Below are positions 45,182-54,530 of a DNA stretch of 64,000 nucleotides, one piece after another (position 1 is the first letter of the stretch; each line of letters starts with the position of its first letter). The translations under genes were made by a program, and so were the position numbers. Origin of the DNA: Streptomyces avermitilis MA-4680 = NBRC 14893 (GTDB lineage: Bacteria > Actinomycetota > Actinomycetes > Streptomycetales > Streptomycetaceae); NCBI RefSeq assembly GCF_000009765.2, contig NC_003155.5, positions 1,674,001 through 1,738,000 on the forward strand, read 5' to 3'. Below the pieces are notes generated by a model. That model made no database searches and was not told the DNA's origin. It worked only from the letters and a program-made list of their open reading frames with translations.

Positions 45182-45246
45182 CGCCCTGCGATCGGCGGCC
45201 TGTGTAATCGGCGCACCACCCACCCGCCGACTCGCAGGGAGCCGCT

Positions 45247-46272
45247 ATGAAAGCCGTGCAGGTCATCGAGTACGACGAGCCGCCCGCGCTCGTGGACGTA
45301 CCGGACCCGCAGATCACCGGCCCGCTGGATGTGATCGTGAAGATCGGGGGCGCCGGAGTCTGCCGGACCGATCTGCACATCCTCGAAGGACAGTGGAAGG
45401 ACAAGAGCGGGGTCGCCCTTCCGTACACGATCGGTCATGAGAACGCCGGCTGGGTCGCCGAGGTCGGGCAGGCCGTGACCCACGTCAAGGTCGGTGACCC
45501 GGTCATCCTGCACCCGCTGGTGACCTGCGGTCTGTGCCGCGCCTGCCGGGCCGGCGACGACGTGCACTGCATGAACTCGGCATTCCCCGGCATCGACACC
45601 GCCGGGGGCTACGCCGAGTACCTGAAGACCAACGCCCGCTCCATCGTGCCCCTCGCCCCGTCCCTGGAGCCGGCCTCGGTGGCGGCCCTGGCCGACGCCG
45701 GGCTCACGGCGTACCACGCCGTCGCCAAGGCGGCGCGGGTGCTGCGGCCCGGTGACAAGGCCGTGGTCATCGGCGCCGGCGGACTCGGGCACATCGGGAT
45801 TCAGGTGCTGCGGGCCCTGTCGCCGGTCGAGATGATCGTCATCGACCGCAGCCCGGAGGCCCTCGCGCTGGCCAAGGAACTGGGCGCCGACCACACGCTC
45901 GTCGCGGACGGAAGCGAGGCCGAACGCGTACGGGACCTCACCGCGGGGCACGGGGCGGAGGCCGTCCTGGACTTCGTCGGCGAAGGGGGCGCCGTCGAGA
46001 CGGGAGTGGCCTGCCTGCGCCGCAACGGCAATTACCACGTCATCGGTTACGGCGGCCGTCTGAACGTGCCGACGATCGACGTCATCTCCACGGAGATCAA
46101 CTTCATCGGCAACCTCGTCGGGTCCTACAACGACCTCTCCGAGCTGATGGTCCTGGCGGCCCAGGGCAAGGTCACCCTGCACACCCAGCGCTACCCCCTC
46201 GCCTCCTTCCGGCAGGCCCTCGACGACCTGGACACCGGGGCCGTACGCGGCCGAGCGATCTTGATCCCCTGA
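45247..46272 (+). CDS. Zinc-dependent alcohol dehydrogenase
   Basis: 341 residues. Catalytic zinc ligands are Cys39 (CRTDLH) and His64/Glu65 (GHENAG). The structural zinc has Cys94, 97, 100 and 108 (CGLCRAC, HC). The cofactor motif is VIGAGGLGHIGIQVL, with Asp in VIDRSPEAL favouring NAD. It oxidises a small alcohol or polyol. Its setting suggests the alcohol is imported by the ABC system that starts 20 bp downstream and is sensed by the divergent AcoR-like protein. Confidence 0.92.
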   Translation: MKAVQVIEYDEPPALVDVPDPQITGPLDVIVKIGGAGVCRTDLHILEGQWKDKSGVALPYTIGHENAGWVAEVGQAVTHVKVGDPVILHPLVTCGLCRACRAGDDVHCMNSAFPGIDTAGGYAEYLKTNARSIVPLAPSLEPASVAALADAGLTAYHAVAKAARVLRPGDKAVVIGAGGLGHIGIQVLRALSPVEMIVIDRSPEALALAKELGADHTLVADGSEAERVRDLTAGHGAEAVLDFVGEGGAVETGVACLRRNGNYHVIGYGGRLNVPTIDVISTEINFIGNLVGSYNDLSELMVLAAQGKVTLHTQRYPLASFRQALDDLDTGAVRGRAILIP

Positions 46273-46292
46273 CACGTCCAAGGAGCACTTCC

Positions 46293-47894
46293 ATGCGTAC
46301 GAGACCCTACAAGCGGTTCGCCGCCGTCGCGGCCGTCGCGGCGCTGACCGCCACCGCGTGCACCGCCCCGGACCAGGCACAGGAAGGGCCGAAGGACAAG
46401 GCCCCGCTCTTCAAGCTCGGCTCGCAGATCAGCTACGAGAAGTACGGCAAGGACTACCCGGACACCAAGGTGGAGGACGTCCCGGGGCCGTGCAGCTATG
46501 AGGCGATCAGCCGGAAGGACTACTCCGGGCAGACGCTGAAGATCATCAGCCATGCCGTGCCGGTAATCGGCGAGCCGACTCAGCTGCACGCCAAGCAGTT
46601 CGAGGAGATCACCGGGGCGAAGGTCGAGGTGGTCAACGTCCCCTTCGGTGAGCTGCACCAGAAGATCCTCACGCCCCTTCAGGCGGGCCAGCCCGCCTAC
46701 GACGTGATGTTCTACCCCTCGCTGTGGATAGGCGACCTGGCCCCGTACCTCGCGCCGGTGCCGAAGAAGTATCTGAACACTCCCGGCATGAAGGACGTCA
46801 CGGGTACCTATATGGACGTGGCGACTTGGAACAGGAAGGTCGTGCAGTACCCCATGGACGGGGACCGGCACTACCTCAAGGTCCGCACCGACGTGCTGAA
46901 CGACCCCAAGCAGCAGGCGGCCTACAAGGCGGCCACGGGCAAAGAGCTGAGAGTTCCGAAGACCTGGGACGAATACCAGGACGTCGCCAAGTTCTTCAGC
47001 GGCAAGGACTTCGACGGCGACGGCAAGCGCAACTACGGCAGCGCCGAGGTGACCAAGCGCGACGATCTGACGTTCTCCGCCTTCATCAGCCGGGCGGCGC
47101 CGTATGTGAAGAACCCGGACGTCAAGGGCGGTGTCTTCTTCGACCTCGAGACCATGAAGCCGCTGATCAACACGCCCGGCTTCGTCCGCGCCCTGGACGA
47201 CATGGTGAAGGCCAAGTCGACCTGGGCACCCGGTGGCGCCAACTTCGGCCTGGGAGACGAGATCTTCTCCTTCGGCGGCGGCCAGACGCTGATGTCGTAC
47301 TCGTGGGACGACGCCTTCATCCAGGCCCAGCAGCCCGACAGCAGGATCCGTAACAAGGTGCAGGCGGCGCCACTGCCCGGGTCCAGCGAGGTCTACAACC
47401 GCACCACCAAGTCGTGGGACACGAAGGCGAACCAGGCTCCCTACTTCACCTGGGGCTGGACTTCGGCGGTGGCCAAGGCCTCACGCCACCAGCAGATGGC
47501 GTTCGACTACCTGTGCTTCTTCAGCAACGAGGCCAACACCGCCCTCGACCTGACCATCGGCCGGTTCGGCGTCAACCCCTACCGCTACTCCCACTTCGAC
47601 CCGAGCTTCTGGGAGAGGCTGGGCTGGGACCCGAAGGTCGCCAAGTCGTACGTGAAGACGCTCTCCGGTATGGAGGAGAGCCGCAACCGCGTCTTCGACC
47701 TGCGCGTTCCCGGTGTCAACCAGTACATGTCCGCGCTGGCCAACGGCGTCGCCGCGGCGCTGGCGGGCCAGGACTCCCCGCAGGACGCGCTGGACGGCGT
47801 GGCCGGGGAATGGTCCAAGATCACCGGTCAGATCGGCAAGGACAAGGTCCAGAGCGCCTATCGCAACGTGGTCGCGCTCGAGGACAACTCCTGA
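46293..47894 (+). CDS. ABC transporter substrate-binding lipoprotein
   Basis: 533 residues. A lipoprotein signal ends at LTATACTAP (Cys23). The mature part has the family-1 solute-binding layout (LKIISHAVPVIGEPTQLHAKQFEEITGAKVEVVNVPFGELHQKIL; later PYFTWGWTSAVAKASRHQQMAFDYLCFFSNE). It is longer than typical sugar binders (about 420), in line with glycerol/polyol binders of GlpV type. Second gene in the dehydrogenase-importer operon, with AAGGAG before the ATG. It captures the substrate outside the membrane. Ligand inferred to be a polyol or alcohol-derived compound. Confidence 0.88.
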   Translation: MRTRPYKRFAAVAAVAALTATACTAPDQAQEGPKDKAPLFKLGSQISYEKYGKDYPDTKVEDVPGPCSYEAISRKDYSGQTLKIISHAVPVIGEPTQLHAKQFEEITGAKVEVVNVPFGELHQKILTPLQAGQPAYDVMFYPSLWIGDLAPYLAPVPKKYLNTPGMKDVTGTYMDVATWNRKVVQYPMDGDRHYLKVRTDVLNDPKQQAAYKAATGKELRVPKTWDEYQDVAKFFSGKDFDGDGKRNYGSAEVTKRDDLTFSAFISRAAPYVKNPDVKGGVFFDLETMKPLINTPGFVRALDDMVKAKSTWAPGGANFGLGDEIFSFGGGQTLMSYSWDDAFIQAQQPDSRIRNKVQAAPLPGSSEVYNRTTKSWDTKANQAPYFTWGWTSAVAKASRHQQMAFDYLCFFSNEANTALDLTIGRFGVNPYRYSHFDPSFWERLGWDPKVAKSYVKTLSGMEESRNRVFDLRVPGVNQYMSALANGVAAALAGQDSPQDALDGVAGEWSKITGQIGKDKVQSAYRNVVALEDNS

Positions 47895-47910
47895 TCCGAC
47901 CGCAGGACGC

Positions 47911-47946
47911 CCCGGGTGGCCGGACCGGACCGGCCGGCCACCCGGG
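47911..47946 (+). terminator. Intra-operon hairpin after the binding-protein gene
   Basis: A 13-bp perfect stem (47911-47923 with 47934-47946) has a 10-nt loop between the lipoprotein and permease genes. Such hairpins commonly allow more binding protein than membrane subunits by partial termination or mRNA protection. Confidence 0.6.
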
Positions 47947-47975
47947 GGCGCCCGCCCCCTTCCGCAAGGAGAACC

Positions 47976-48854
47976 ATGGACGGCCTGCGCCGGCACAAGA
48001 GCATGTTCCTGCTGCCGGGACTGCTCACACTCTTTCTGATCATCATTTTCCCGCTTCTGTTCACCATCCGGGTCAGCTTCTCCGGCTGGAACGTCAGCAA
48101 CCCTCAGATGGACTTCATCGGAGGCGCCAACTACACCGCGATGCTGCACGACAGCCGTTTCTGGGCCTCCATCACCCGGCTGATCCTGCTGGCGGGCGGC
48201 ACGGTCCTGATCCAGTACGTCATCGGATTCGGTATGGCCCTGCTGGTCTGGCGCGAGGCGCGCGGCCGCAGATTCTGGCGGGTGCTCTTTCTCGTCCCCA
48301 TGATGACCACGCCCGTGGTGATGGCCGCCATCTGGCAGACGATCTTCCATGAGTCACTGGGGCCGGCGAACGATCTGCTGGGGATGCTGGGCCTGACGAA
48401 CATTCCCTGGCTCACCGAGTCGGGTCCGGCGCTGGTCGCGCTGATGACCGTCGAGGTCTGGCAGTGGACCCCCTTCATGTTCCTGTTGCTGCTGGCCGGT
48501 CTGCTCAGCCTTCCCAAGGAACCGTTCATGGCCGCCGCGATCGACGGCGCCGGCACCTGGCGCACCTTCTGGAAGGTGACCTTCCCGCTGATGGCACCGG
48601 TCTCGGTCGCGGCGATCGTCATCCGGCTGATCGAGGCGTCCAAGCTCTCCGACAGCGTCTACGTACTGACGTCCGGCGGGCCGGGATCCTCCACGGAGAC
48701 CCCGGGTTACTACCTCTACATCCAGGGGCTCCGCGATCAGCAGACCGGCTACGGCGGGGCGATGTCCCTGACCTACCTCGTCCTGATGATCGTCACGCTC
48801 ACGGTCGTCGCCGCCCTGCTCACCAGGGCCTTCAAGCTGAAGGGGGACTCATGA
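47976..48854 (+). CDS. ABC transporter permease 1
   Basis: 292 residues with six membrane helices. The MalF-type start (HKSMFLLPGLLTLFLIIIFPLLFTIRVSFSGW) and the EAA loop FMAAAIDGAGTWRTFWKVTFPLMAP mark a sugar-type permease. The start has AAGGAGAACC immediately before the ATG. It forms the channel with permease 2, its gene overlapping that gene by ATGA. Confidence 0.92.
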   Translation: MDGLRRHKSMFLLPGLLTLFLIIIFPLLFTIRVSFSGWNVSNPQMDFIGGANYTAMLHDSRFWASITRLILLAGGTVLIQYVIGFGMALLVWREARGRRFWRVLFLVPMMTTPVVMAAIWQTIFHESLGPANDLLGMLGLTNIPWLTESGPALVALMTVEVWQWTPFMFLLLLAGLLSLPKEPFMAAAIDGAGTWRTFWKVTFPLMAPVSVAAIVIRLIEASKLSDSVYVLTSGGPGSSTETPGYYLYIQGLRDQQTGYGGAMSLTYLVLMIVTLTVVAALLTRAFKLKGDS

Positions 48855-49696
48855 GGTCGCGCCTTTATCCCGTGTTCAAGTACACCGTGATCGCGCTGTG
48901 GGCCTGCTTCGTCGCGGGACCGTTCCTCTGGGCCATGACGACCAGCTTCAAGAACGCCAACGCCGTCCAGGGCGGTCCCACCTACATCCCCTGGGTGCAG
49001 TACAAGCCCACCCTGACCGGCTGGCACAACATCTTCGGCGGGGCCGGCGGTATCGATGTGGTCCAGCCCTTCGTCAACAGCGCCGTCATCACCATCGCCG
49101 CGTCCGCCATCAGCCTGGCCCTGGGGTCCCTGGCCGCCTACGCGCTGTCCCGGTACCGGTTCAAGCTGGGTTTCATCAAGAACAGCGACATCGTCTTCTT
49201 CTTCGTCTCCCAACGGATCATGCCGCCCGTCGTCCTGGTGATCCCCTTCTTCTACCTCCTTCAGTGGGGCGGCCTCCTGGACAGCATCCCGGGCCTGGTC
49301 ATCGTGACGGTCGCGCTGCTGCTGCCGATCGCGGTGTGGGTGATGGTGGACTTCTTCAACGGCATCCCCCGGGAGATCGACGAGATGGCGATGCTGGACG
49401 GCTGCCCCCCGTTCCAGACCTTCGTGCGGGCGATCCTGCCGAACTCCCTGCCCGGGCTGACCGTGGCGGCGATGTTCTGCGCCGTGTTCGGCTGGAACGA
49501 CTTCTTCTTCGCCTTCCGGCTGACCTTCACCGAGGTCCAGACGCTGCCCCAGGCGGTCGTCGCCCTCAACTCCTCCATTCCACCGTGGTGGACGCTGTCC
49601 GCCGCCGCGCTCTTCGGCGTGGCACCGCTGATCCTGCTCGCCCTCTGGGTGGAGCGTCTGCTGTCCAAGGGCAACCTGTCGGGAGCCGTCCGATGA
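48851..49696 (+). CDS. ABC transporter permease 2
   Basis: 281 residues, MalG-type, with six helices. It has WAMTTSFKNANAV after helix 1 and the EAA loop EIDEMAMLDGCPPFQTFVRAILPNSLPGL. It pairs with permease 1. Overlaps by ATGA at both ends show tight translational coupling of permease 1, permease 2 and ATPase A. Confidence 0.92.
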   Translation: MRSRLYPVFKYTVIALWACFVAGPFLWAMTTSFKNANAVQGGPTYIPWVQYKPTLTGWHNIFGGAGGIDVVQPFVNSAVITIAASAISLALGSLAAYALSRYRFKLGFIKNSDIVFFFVSQRIMPPVVLVIPFFYLLQWGGLLDSIPGLVIVTVALLLPIAVWVMVDFFNGIPREIDEMAMLDGCPPFQTFVRAILPNSLPGLTVAAMFCAVFGWNDFFFAFRLTFTEVQTLPQAVVALNSSIPPWWTLSAAALFGVAPLILLALWVERLLSKGNLSGAVR

Positions 49697-50781
49697 ACCT
49701 GCATGCCACTGATCTGTGCCTGACCGTCGACGGCGTCGACCACCTCAAGAACGTGACCGCCACCTTCCGGCCGGGCCGGCTCCACACCGTCATCGGCCGG
49801 ACGATGGCCGGGAAGACGACGCTGCTGCGGGCCCTGGCCGGCCTGCAGAAAGTGGACTCCGGCTCGCTGACCCGGGCGGGAGCCGACTTCCTCAAGACGC
49901 CGGTGTGGCGGCGCGACACCGCCATGGTCTACCAGCAGTTCATCAACTACCCGCATCTCAACGTGTTCGACAACGTGGCCTTCCCGCTGAAGCGGGCCGG
50001 GCTGTCACGGGACGTGATCCGGCGACGGGCCCGGCAGAGCCTGGCGAGCGTGGGACTCGCGGACTTCGAGAAGCGCAAGCCCTCCCAGCTCTCCGGCGGC
50101 CAGCAGCAGCGCGTCGCGATGGCTCGCGCCCTGGCCCGCGATACCGGCATCCTCCTGCTCGACGAGCCACTGGCGAACCTGGACTACAAGTTGCGCGAAC
50201 AACTCCGCGACGAGTTCAAGGCCCTCTTCTCGGACCAGGGCGACACGATCGTCATCTACACGACCACCGAACCCGCCGAGGCGATGATGCTCGGGGACGT
50301 GGTCCTGGTCATGCACGAGGGGCGGATCCTCCAGACCGGCACCCCGCAGGAGGTCTTCGAACGCCCGGCGACCACCACGGTGGCGTCCATCATCAACGAC
50401 CCGCCCATGAACATCTTCGCGGGCCGGATCGAGGGCGGTCAGGTCACGGTGGCCGGCTTCCAGGCCACGCACATCTCCGCGCACCTGGCCGACCTGCCCG
50501 ACGGTACGTACCAGTTCGGACTGCGCGCCACCGACGTCGGCCTGGCTTCCAGCGGGGTCGAGGGCGAGGTCACCTTCGTCGAGATCTCCGGCTCCGAGAC
50601 CTTCGTCCATGTGGTCGTCGGCGAGACCCCCTTCGTCGTACAGATCGAGGGCATCCACGACGTCGCCCTCGGCGACCTGGTCAGACTTCGGCTCCGTCCC
50701 GACCGGCTGTTCGCCTTCGACGAGCAGGGGACGCTCGTGCGAACACCTTCATACGATCTCGCTTCAGTGGAAGGGCGCTGA
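49693..50781 (+). CDS. ABC transporter ATPase A (H-loop changed, GlpS-like)
   Basis: 362 residues. Walker A is GRTMAGKTTLL, the signature LSGGQQQRVAMARAL is intact, and Walker B is ILLLDEPLANLD. The H-loop position reads IYTTTEPAEAMMLGD, so the switch His is Thr. This TTEP form is what I know from the GlpS subunit of GlpSTPQV-type glycerol importers. A TOBE-like C-terminal domain follows. It pairs with ATPase B, which has the opposite defect. Confidence 0.9.
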   Translation: MNLHATDLCLTVDGVDHLKNVTATFRPGRLHTVIGRTMAGKTTLLRALAGLQKVDSGSLTRAGADFLKTPVWRRDTAMVYQQFINYPHLNVFDNVAFPLKRAGLSRDVIRRRARQSLASVGLADFEKRKPSQLSGGQQQRVAMARALARDTGILLLDEPLANLDYKLREQLRDEFKALFSDQGDTIVIYTTTEPAEAMMLGDVVLVMHEGRILQTGTPQEVFERPATTTVASIINDPPMNIFAGRIEGGQVTVAGFQATHISAHLADLPDGTYQFGLRATDVGLASSGVEGEVTFVEISGSETFVHVVVGETPFVVQIEGIHDVALGDLVRLRLRPDRLFAFDEQGTLVRTPSYDLASVEGR

Positions 50782-50782
50782 C

Positions 50783-51862
50783 ATGGCGCAGTTGGACATC
50801 GTCGACGTCGGGCACGCGTACGCGCCGGGTGCCGAGGAGGAGCAGTGGGCTCTCAAACCGCTGAGGCTGACCTTCGAGTCCGGCAAGACCTATGCGCTGG
50901 TCGGACCCTCGGGCTGCGGCAAGACGACGCTGCTGAACATCCTGTCCGGCCTGGTCAGACCATCCCGGGGACAGGTGCTGTTCGACGGCGTCGACGTCAC
51001 CGCCCTGCCCACGAAGGCGCGCAACATCGCCCAGGTCTTCCAGTTCCCCGTCATCTACAAGTCGATGACGGTCTACGAGAACCTCGCCTTCCCGCTGGAA
51101 TGCCGGCGCTGGGACAAGGCGAGGATCGACGCCAAGGTCCGGCAGGTCGCCGAGGCCCTGGACCTGCACGACCGGCTGAGGCAGCCCGCTCGCGGGCTCA
51201 CCGCCGACGACAAACAGCTGATCTCACTCGGCCGCGGCCTGGTCCGTGACGACGTGGCGGCCGTCCTGATGGACGAGCCGCTCACCGTGATCGACCCGCA
51301 GCTGAAGCACTCGCTGCGGCGCAAGATCCGAGAGATCACCGAGCAGTTCCGGCCCACGGTGATCTACGTGACGCACGACCAGTACGAGGCGATGAGCTTC
51401 GCGCAGGAAGTGCTCGTCATGAAGGACGGCCGCGCCGTACAGCAAGGCACCCCCGAGCAGCTCTTCGAGGCGCCCTCCTCCACCTACGTCGGCTACTTCA
51501 TCGGCTCACCGGCGATGAACTTCCTGACCGTGGACCGGAACGAGAGGCCCTTCGCACTGGGCGGCCGGACGCTGTCCGTTGCCTGGGACATCCCCCAGGG
51601 CACGACCGACGTCCAGGTCGGCGTCCGGCCCGAACACGTCAAGGTCGTCACCGACCCCGGCCCCAACACCTTCCCCGGCCGGCTGCGGAGCGTCAGCGAC
51701 CACGGCGCGCAGCGCGTGCTCGAGGTCGAGGTCGCCGGGCAACTCGTCAGGGCCAAGACTCCGCGGGAGGAGGGAGTTCCCCTCGGCGAGGCGGTCCTCG
51801 TACACCTGCCGCGCGCCAAGGTCCTTCCGTACGCGGACGGTCAGTTGGTACTCCGGTCGTAA
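50783..51862 (+). CDS. ABC transporter ATPase B (signature motif changed, GlpT-like)
   Basis: 359 residues. Walker A GPSGCGKTTLL, Walker B VLMDEPLTVID and the H-loop His in YVTHDQYEAM are normal, but the signature reads LTADDKQLISLGRGL instead of LSGGQ. A TOBE domain is present. With ATPase A (normal signature, H-loop Thr), only one of the two ATP sites in the heterodimer would be complete. The start is 1 bp after the previous stop. Confidence 0.9.
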   Translation: MAQLDIVDVGHAYAPGAEEEQWALKPLRLTFESGKTYALVGPSGCGKTTLLNILSGLVRPSRGQVLFDGVDVTALPTKARNIAQVFQFPVIYKSMTVYENLAFPLECRRWDKARIDAKVRQVAEALDLHDRLRQPARGLTADDKQLISLGRGLVRDDVAAVLMDEPLTVIDPQLKHSLRRKIREITEQFRPTVIYVTHDQYEAMSFAQEVLVMKDGRAVQQGTPEQLFEAPSSTYVGYFIGSPAMNFLTVDRNERPFALGGRTLSVAWDIPQGTTDVQVGVRPEHVKVVTDPGPNTFPGRLRSVSDHGAQRVLEVEVAGQLVRAKTPREEGVPLGEAVLVHLPRAKVLPYADGQLVLRS

Positions 51863-51869
51863 CGATCCG

Positions 51870-51926
51870 CCCCACCTACCCGCCCCACCTACCCGCCCCA
51901 CCTACCCGTCCCACCTACCCGTCCCA
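51870..51926 (+). repeat. 13-bp tandem repeat downstream of the importer operon
   Basis: Four to five copies of (C/T)CCCACCTACCCG follow the last importer stop directly and lead into a terminator hairpin. Confidence 0.75.
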
Positions 51927-51959
51927 CCGCGGCGGGCCCCCACCAGGGGCCCGCCGCGG
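51927..51959 (+). terminator. Terminator of the ABC importer operon
   Basis: A perfect 14-bp G-C stem (51927-51940 with 51946-51959) with a 5-nt loop. The rest of the gap to 52223 holds the leader of the GTPase cassette and nothing else I can support. Confidence 0.85.
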
Positions 51960-52223
51960 CGCGTGACGCGCCGCGGCCGTGCGGCGGAACGCCGACGCGT
52001 GGGGTGCACGCGACGCTTGGCTGATGCACCTGGATGTGCTGCGCCGACCATGTCCAGAGCGCTGGACGCGAAGTCTGGACCTGGGTTGTTCCGCTTCGTG
52101 CGGTAATCACCGAACTCCGGGCAGGGGCACGTCCACACCGGTACGGTGCCTACCAGATGGGGAGTGACGCACCTAACTCGTATGCAGTGGGGTGAAGGGT
52201 GCCATTGCGCTACTGGGGGACAC

Positions 52224-54530
52224 ATGTCGGAGATATCGACAGCAATCGACGCCCTGCTGCAAGCCCGGCTGCGGCAGTTACCCGAGGTGGAACGCGAAAG
52301 TGCGCGCTGGCACACGCTGGGCGAGCGCCTCGCCGAGTTGGCGGACGCACTCGCCGATCTGCGGGCGCACACCACCATGGACGCCGAACTGGTGGCGGCC
52401 CTGACCCTTCCTCAGCTGACGGAGACCCAGCTGTCCGTAGCGCAAGCAGCGGACTCATTCAGAGTGATCGCCTCCCGCTTCACCCGGGCAACGGTCAACA
52501 TCGGTGTGAGCGGCGCGGCGCGCATGGGCAAGAGCACCCTGCTGCAGTCGATCTCAGGCCTCGACGACAACCAGATTCCGACCGGTCACGGCATCCCGGT
52601 CACCGCGGTCCGCAGCCGGATCTTCCACTCACCTGCGGTGCGGCGGGCCGAGTTGGAGATGCACAGCCCGGAGAGCTTCCTCGCGACGGTGATCTCCCCG
52701 CTGCACGCGGCGCTCGATCTCTCCCCCGTGCCGCGTACGGTCGCCGAATTCGGCCGCTGGGTCTATCCGGAAGTCCTGCCGGACACCCGGGACAGGGTGC
52801 TGCTGACCCGGCTGCGTGAACTGCAGAGTGCCCTGACGTCGTACGAGCCGCTACTGACCGGCGGTGTCAGAACGGTGCCGCTGGAGGAGGTGCGGCCGTT
52901 CGTGGCGTACCCGACCCATGAGGAGATCACCAAGGCGGGCGAGCGGGTGGGACGTGCCTATGCGGCGGTGCGCGAGGCCCGCATCGAGTGCGCCTTCCCG
53001 CATGAGCATGTGGCCAGGATCGGCATCGTGGACCTGCCGGGCCTCGGGGAGGTGGTCGCGGACGCCGACCGGCGGCATGTCGCGGGTCTGCGCAACGAGG
53101 TCGACGCGGTGCTGGTGGTCAAGCGTTCCTCCGACACCTCCTCGTACTTCGACGAGACGGACACCGCCGGACTCGGCCTTCTCGAGGAGGTACGGGGATT
53201 CGTGCGCAGCACCGGGGAATTCACCTACTTGGTGCACAACGCCGATCCGGACAAGCCCCACCTCGCGGAGAACCTCCGCGGCGATCTGCTGCGCAATGTC
53301 AACGGGGGCGAACCGGACCGCTTCTTCACCGTCTTCGAGACCGACGTACGCGACCCGGAGCGGGTCGGCCGGGAGGTGCTCGGTCCCCTGTTGAAACGGA
53401 TGGCGGAGGGGCTGCCCGTCATGGACGCCGAGGTGCTCGCCGGCATCCGCACCCAGGCCTCATCCGTACGGGACCGTGTCCGCCTGCAGCTCACCGATCT
53501 GCGTCTGGCGCTGGACCAGGTGGCACAGCGGGCTGGAGTTCCGGAGGAAGTCAACGACGCCAAGGCCGCGCAGTTGCGCAGCGCTGTCGCCAGGCGGTTG
53601 CGCGGGCTGGTCGCCGAACTGGCCGCGGAGGCGCACGGCTCGATGGTAGGTCCGGGCTTCGGCGAAGCGCTTGAGAAGGCATACGAGGGCGTACTCGAGT
53701 GGATCCAGGACGGCTTCGGCAAGGGCACGGACGCCTGGCGGGAGGAGGCGCTGACCTGCATGATCACCGAAGGCCACTCGGCGGCGTTCGCGGGGCCGGA
53801 ATTCAGCAGGGTCCGGGTCGAGATCAGCCGCCGCTTCGCGGCCCTGGACGACTTCTTCACGGCACGCCTCAACGCCGCCTGGAACCGTACTGCCGCGATG
53901 CTCGCCGCCGAGTGCGGAGCGCTTTTCCAGCGTAATGACAGCAGGCAGGCGGACAGTGTCTCCAGCTCCGACGACGCCACTGCCACACCCTCCGCCCACC
54001 CCGGACGCGATGTCCTCGCCGAGCTGGCCGAACTGTTCGCCCGTTCCTCCCAGCCGTGCCCGGGTCTTGCCTCCGCGGTCGACAGTCTGCTGGACGTACG
54101 GCTGGAGTACCGCACCCTGCTCTACCCCCGGGTACGCCCCGAGCTCGCCCCGCTGAACCTCCAGGTCACTCACCCGAACACGGGCGAGCAGATGCAGCAG
54201 GTGGCGGTTCCCCTGACCGCAGAGGGGGCCGAGCATCTCCACGAGCTGTTCAACAGCCTTGCCGAGCAGGCGGCGTTCCGGATCAAGCAGTCGCTGTCCC
54301 AGGAAGCCGCGGTGCCTGCGGCTGTCATCCACGCGCTGGTGGAGCAGTTCGAGGACACCCTGATCCGGTCCGGCACGTCGGTCATGGAATTCCGGCGGTT
54401 CGTCCGTTCGTACCGCAACGACCTGTGGCCGGCGGAGTTCAAGGGGATCGACGAGGCCAACAGCCGCTTCGCCCGCGTCCTCCGCGTTGTACAGGACATC
54501 TCCGACGTACTCGATGAGGAGCAGCCGTGA
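52224..54530 (+). CDS. Dynamin-like large GTPase
   Basis: 768 residues. A helical N-terminal region leads to a P-loop GTPase domain: Walker A GAARMGKS (97-104), switch/G3 VDLPGLGE (about 269-276), then a G4-like LVVKRSSDTSSYFDE. A long helical C-terminal region follows (QLTDLRLALDQVAQRAGVPEEVNDAKAAQ and more), as in bacterial dynamin-like proteins that polymerise or remodel membranes. The ATG at 52224 puts the gene 4 bp overlapped with the next. First gene of the four-gene GTPase cassette. Specific role unknown. Confidence 0.82.
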   Translation: MSEISTAIDALLQARLRQLPEVERESARWHTLGERLAELADALADLRAHTTMDAELVAALTLPQLTETQLSVAQAADSFRVIASRFTRATVNIGVSGAARMGKSTLLQSISGLDDNQIPTGHGIPVTAVRSRIFHSPAVRRAELEMHSPESFLATVISPLHAALDLSPVPRTVAEFGRWVYPEVLPDTRDRVLLTRLRELQSALTSYEPLLTGGVRTVPLEEVRPFVAYPTHEEITKAGERVGRAYAAVREARIECAFPHEHVARIGIVDLPGLGEVVADADRRHVAGLRNEVDAVLVVKRSSDTSSYFDETDTAGLGLLEEVRGFVRSTGEFTYLVHNADPDKPHLAENLRGDLLRNVNGGEPDRFFTVFETDVRDPERVGREVLGPLLKRMAEGLPVMDAEVLAGIRTQASSVRDRVRLQLTDLRLALDQVAQRAGVPEEVNDAKAAQLRSAVARRLRGLVAELAAEAHGSMVGPGFGEALEKAYEGVLEWIQDGFGKGTDAWREEALTCMITEGHSAAFAGPEFSRVRVEISRRFAALDDFFTARLNAAWNRTAAMLAAECGALFQRNDSRQADSVSSSDDATATPSAHPGRDVLAELAELFARSSQPCPGLASAVDSLLDVRLEYRTLLYPRVRPELAPLNLQVTHPNTGEQMQQVAVPLTAEGAEHLHELFNSLAEQAAFRIKQSLSQEAAVPAAVIHALVEQFEDTLIRSGTSVMEFRRFVRSYRNDLWPAEFKGIDEANSRFARVLRVVQDISDVLDEEQP

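Noticed and set aside
51870..51926. CRISPR or origin-like iterons
   Set aside because: Contiguous 13-bp copies without spacers and no replication gene nearby; a simple tandem repeat.
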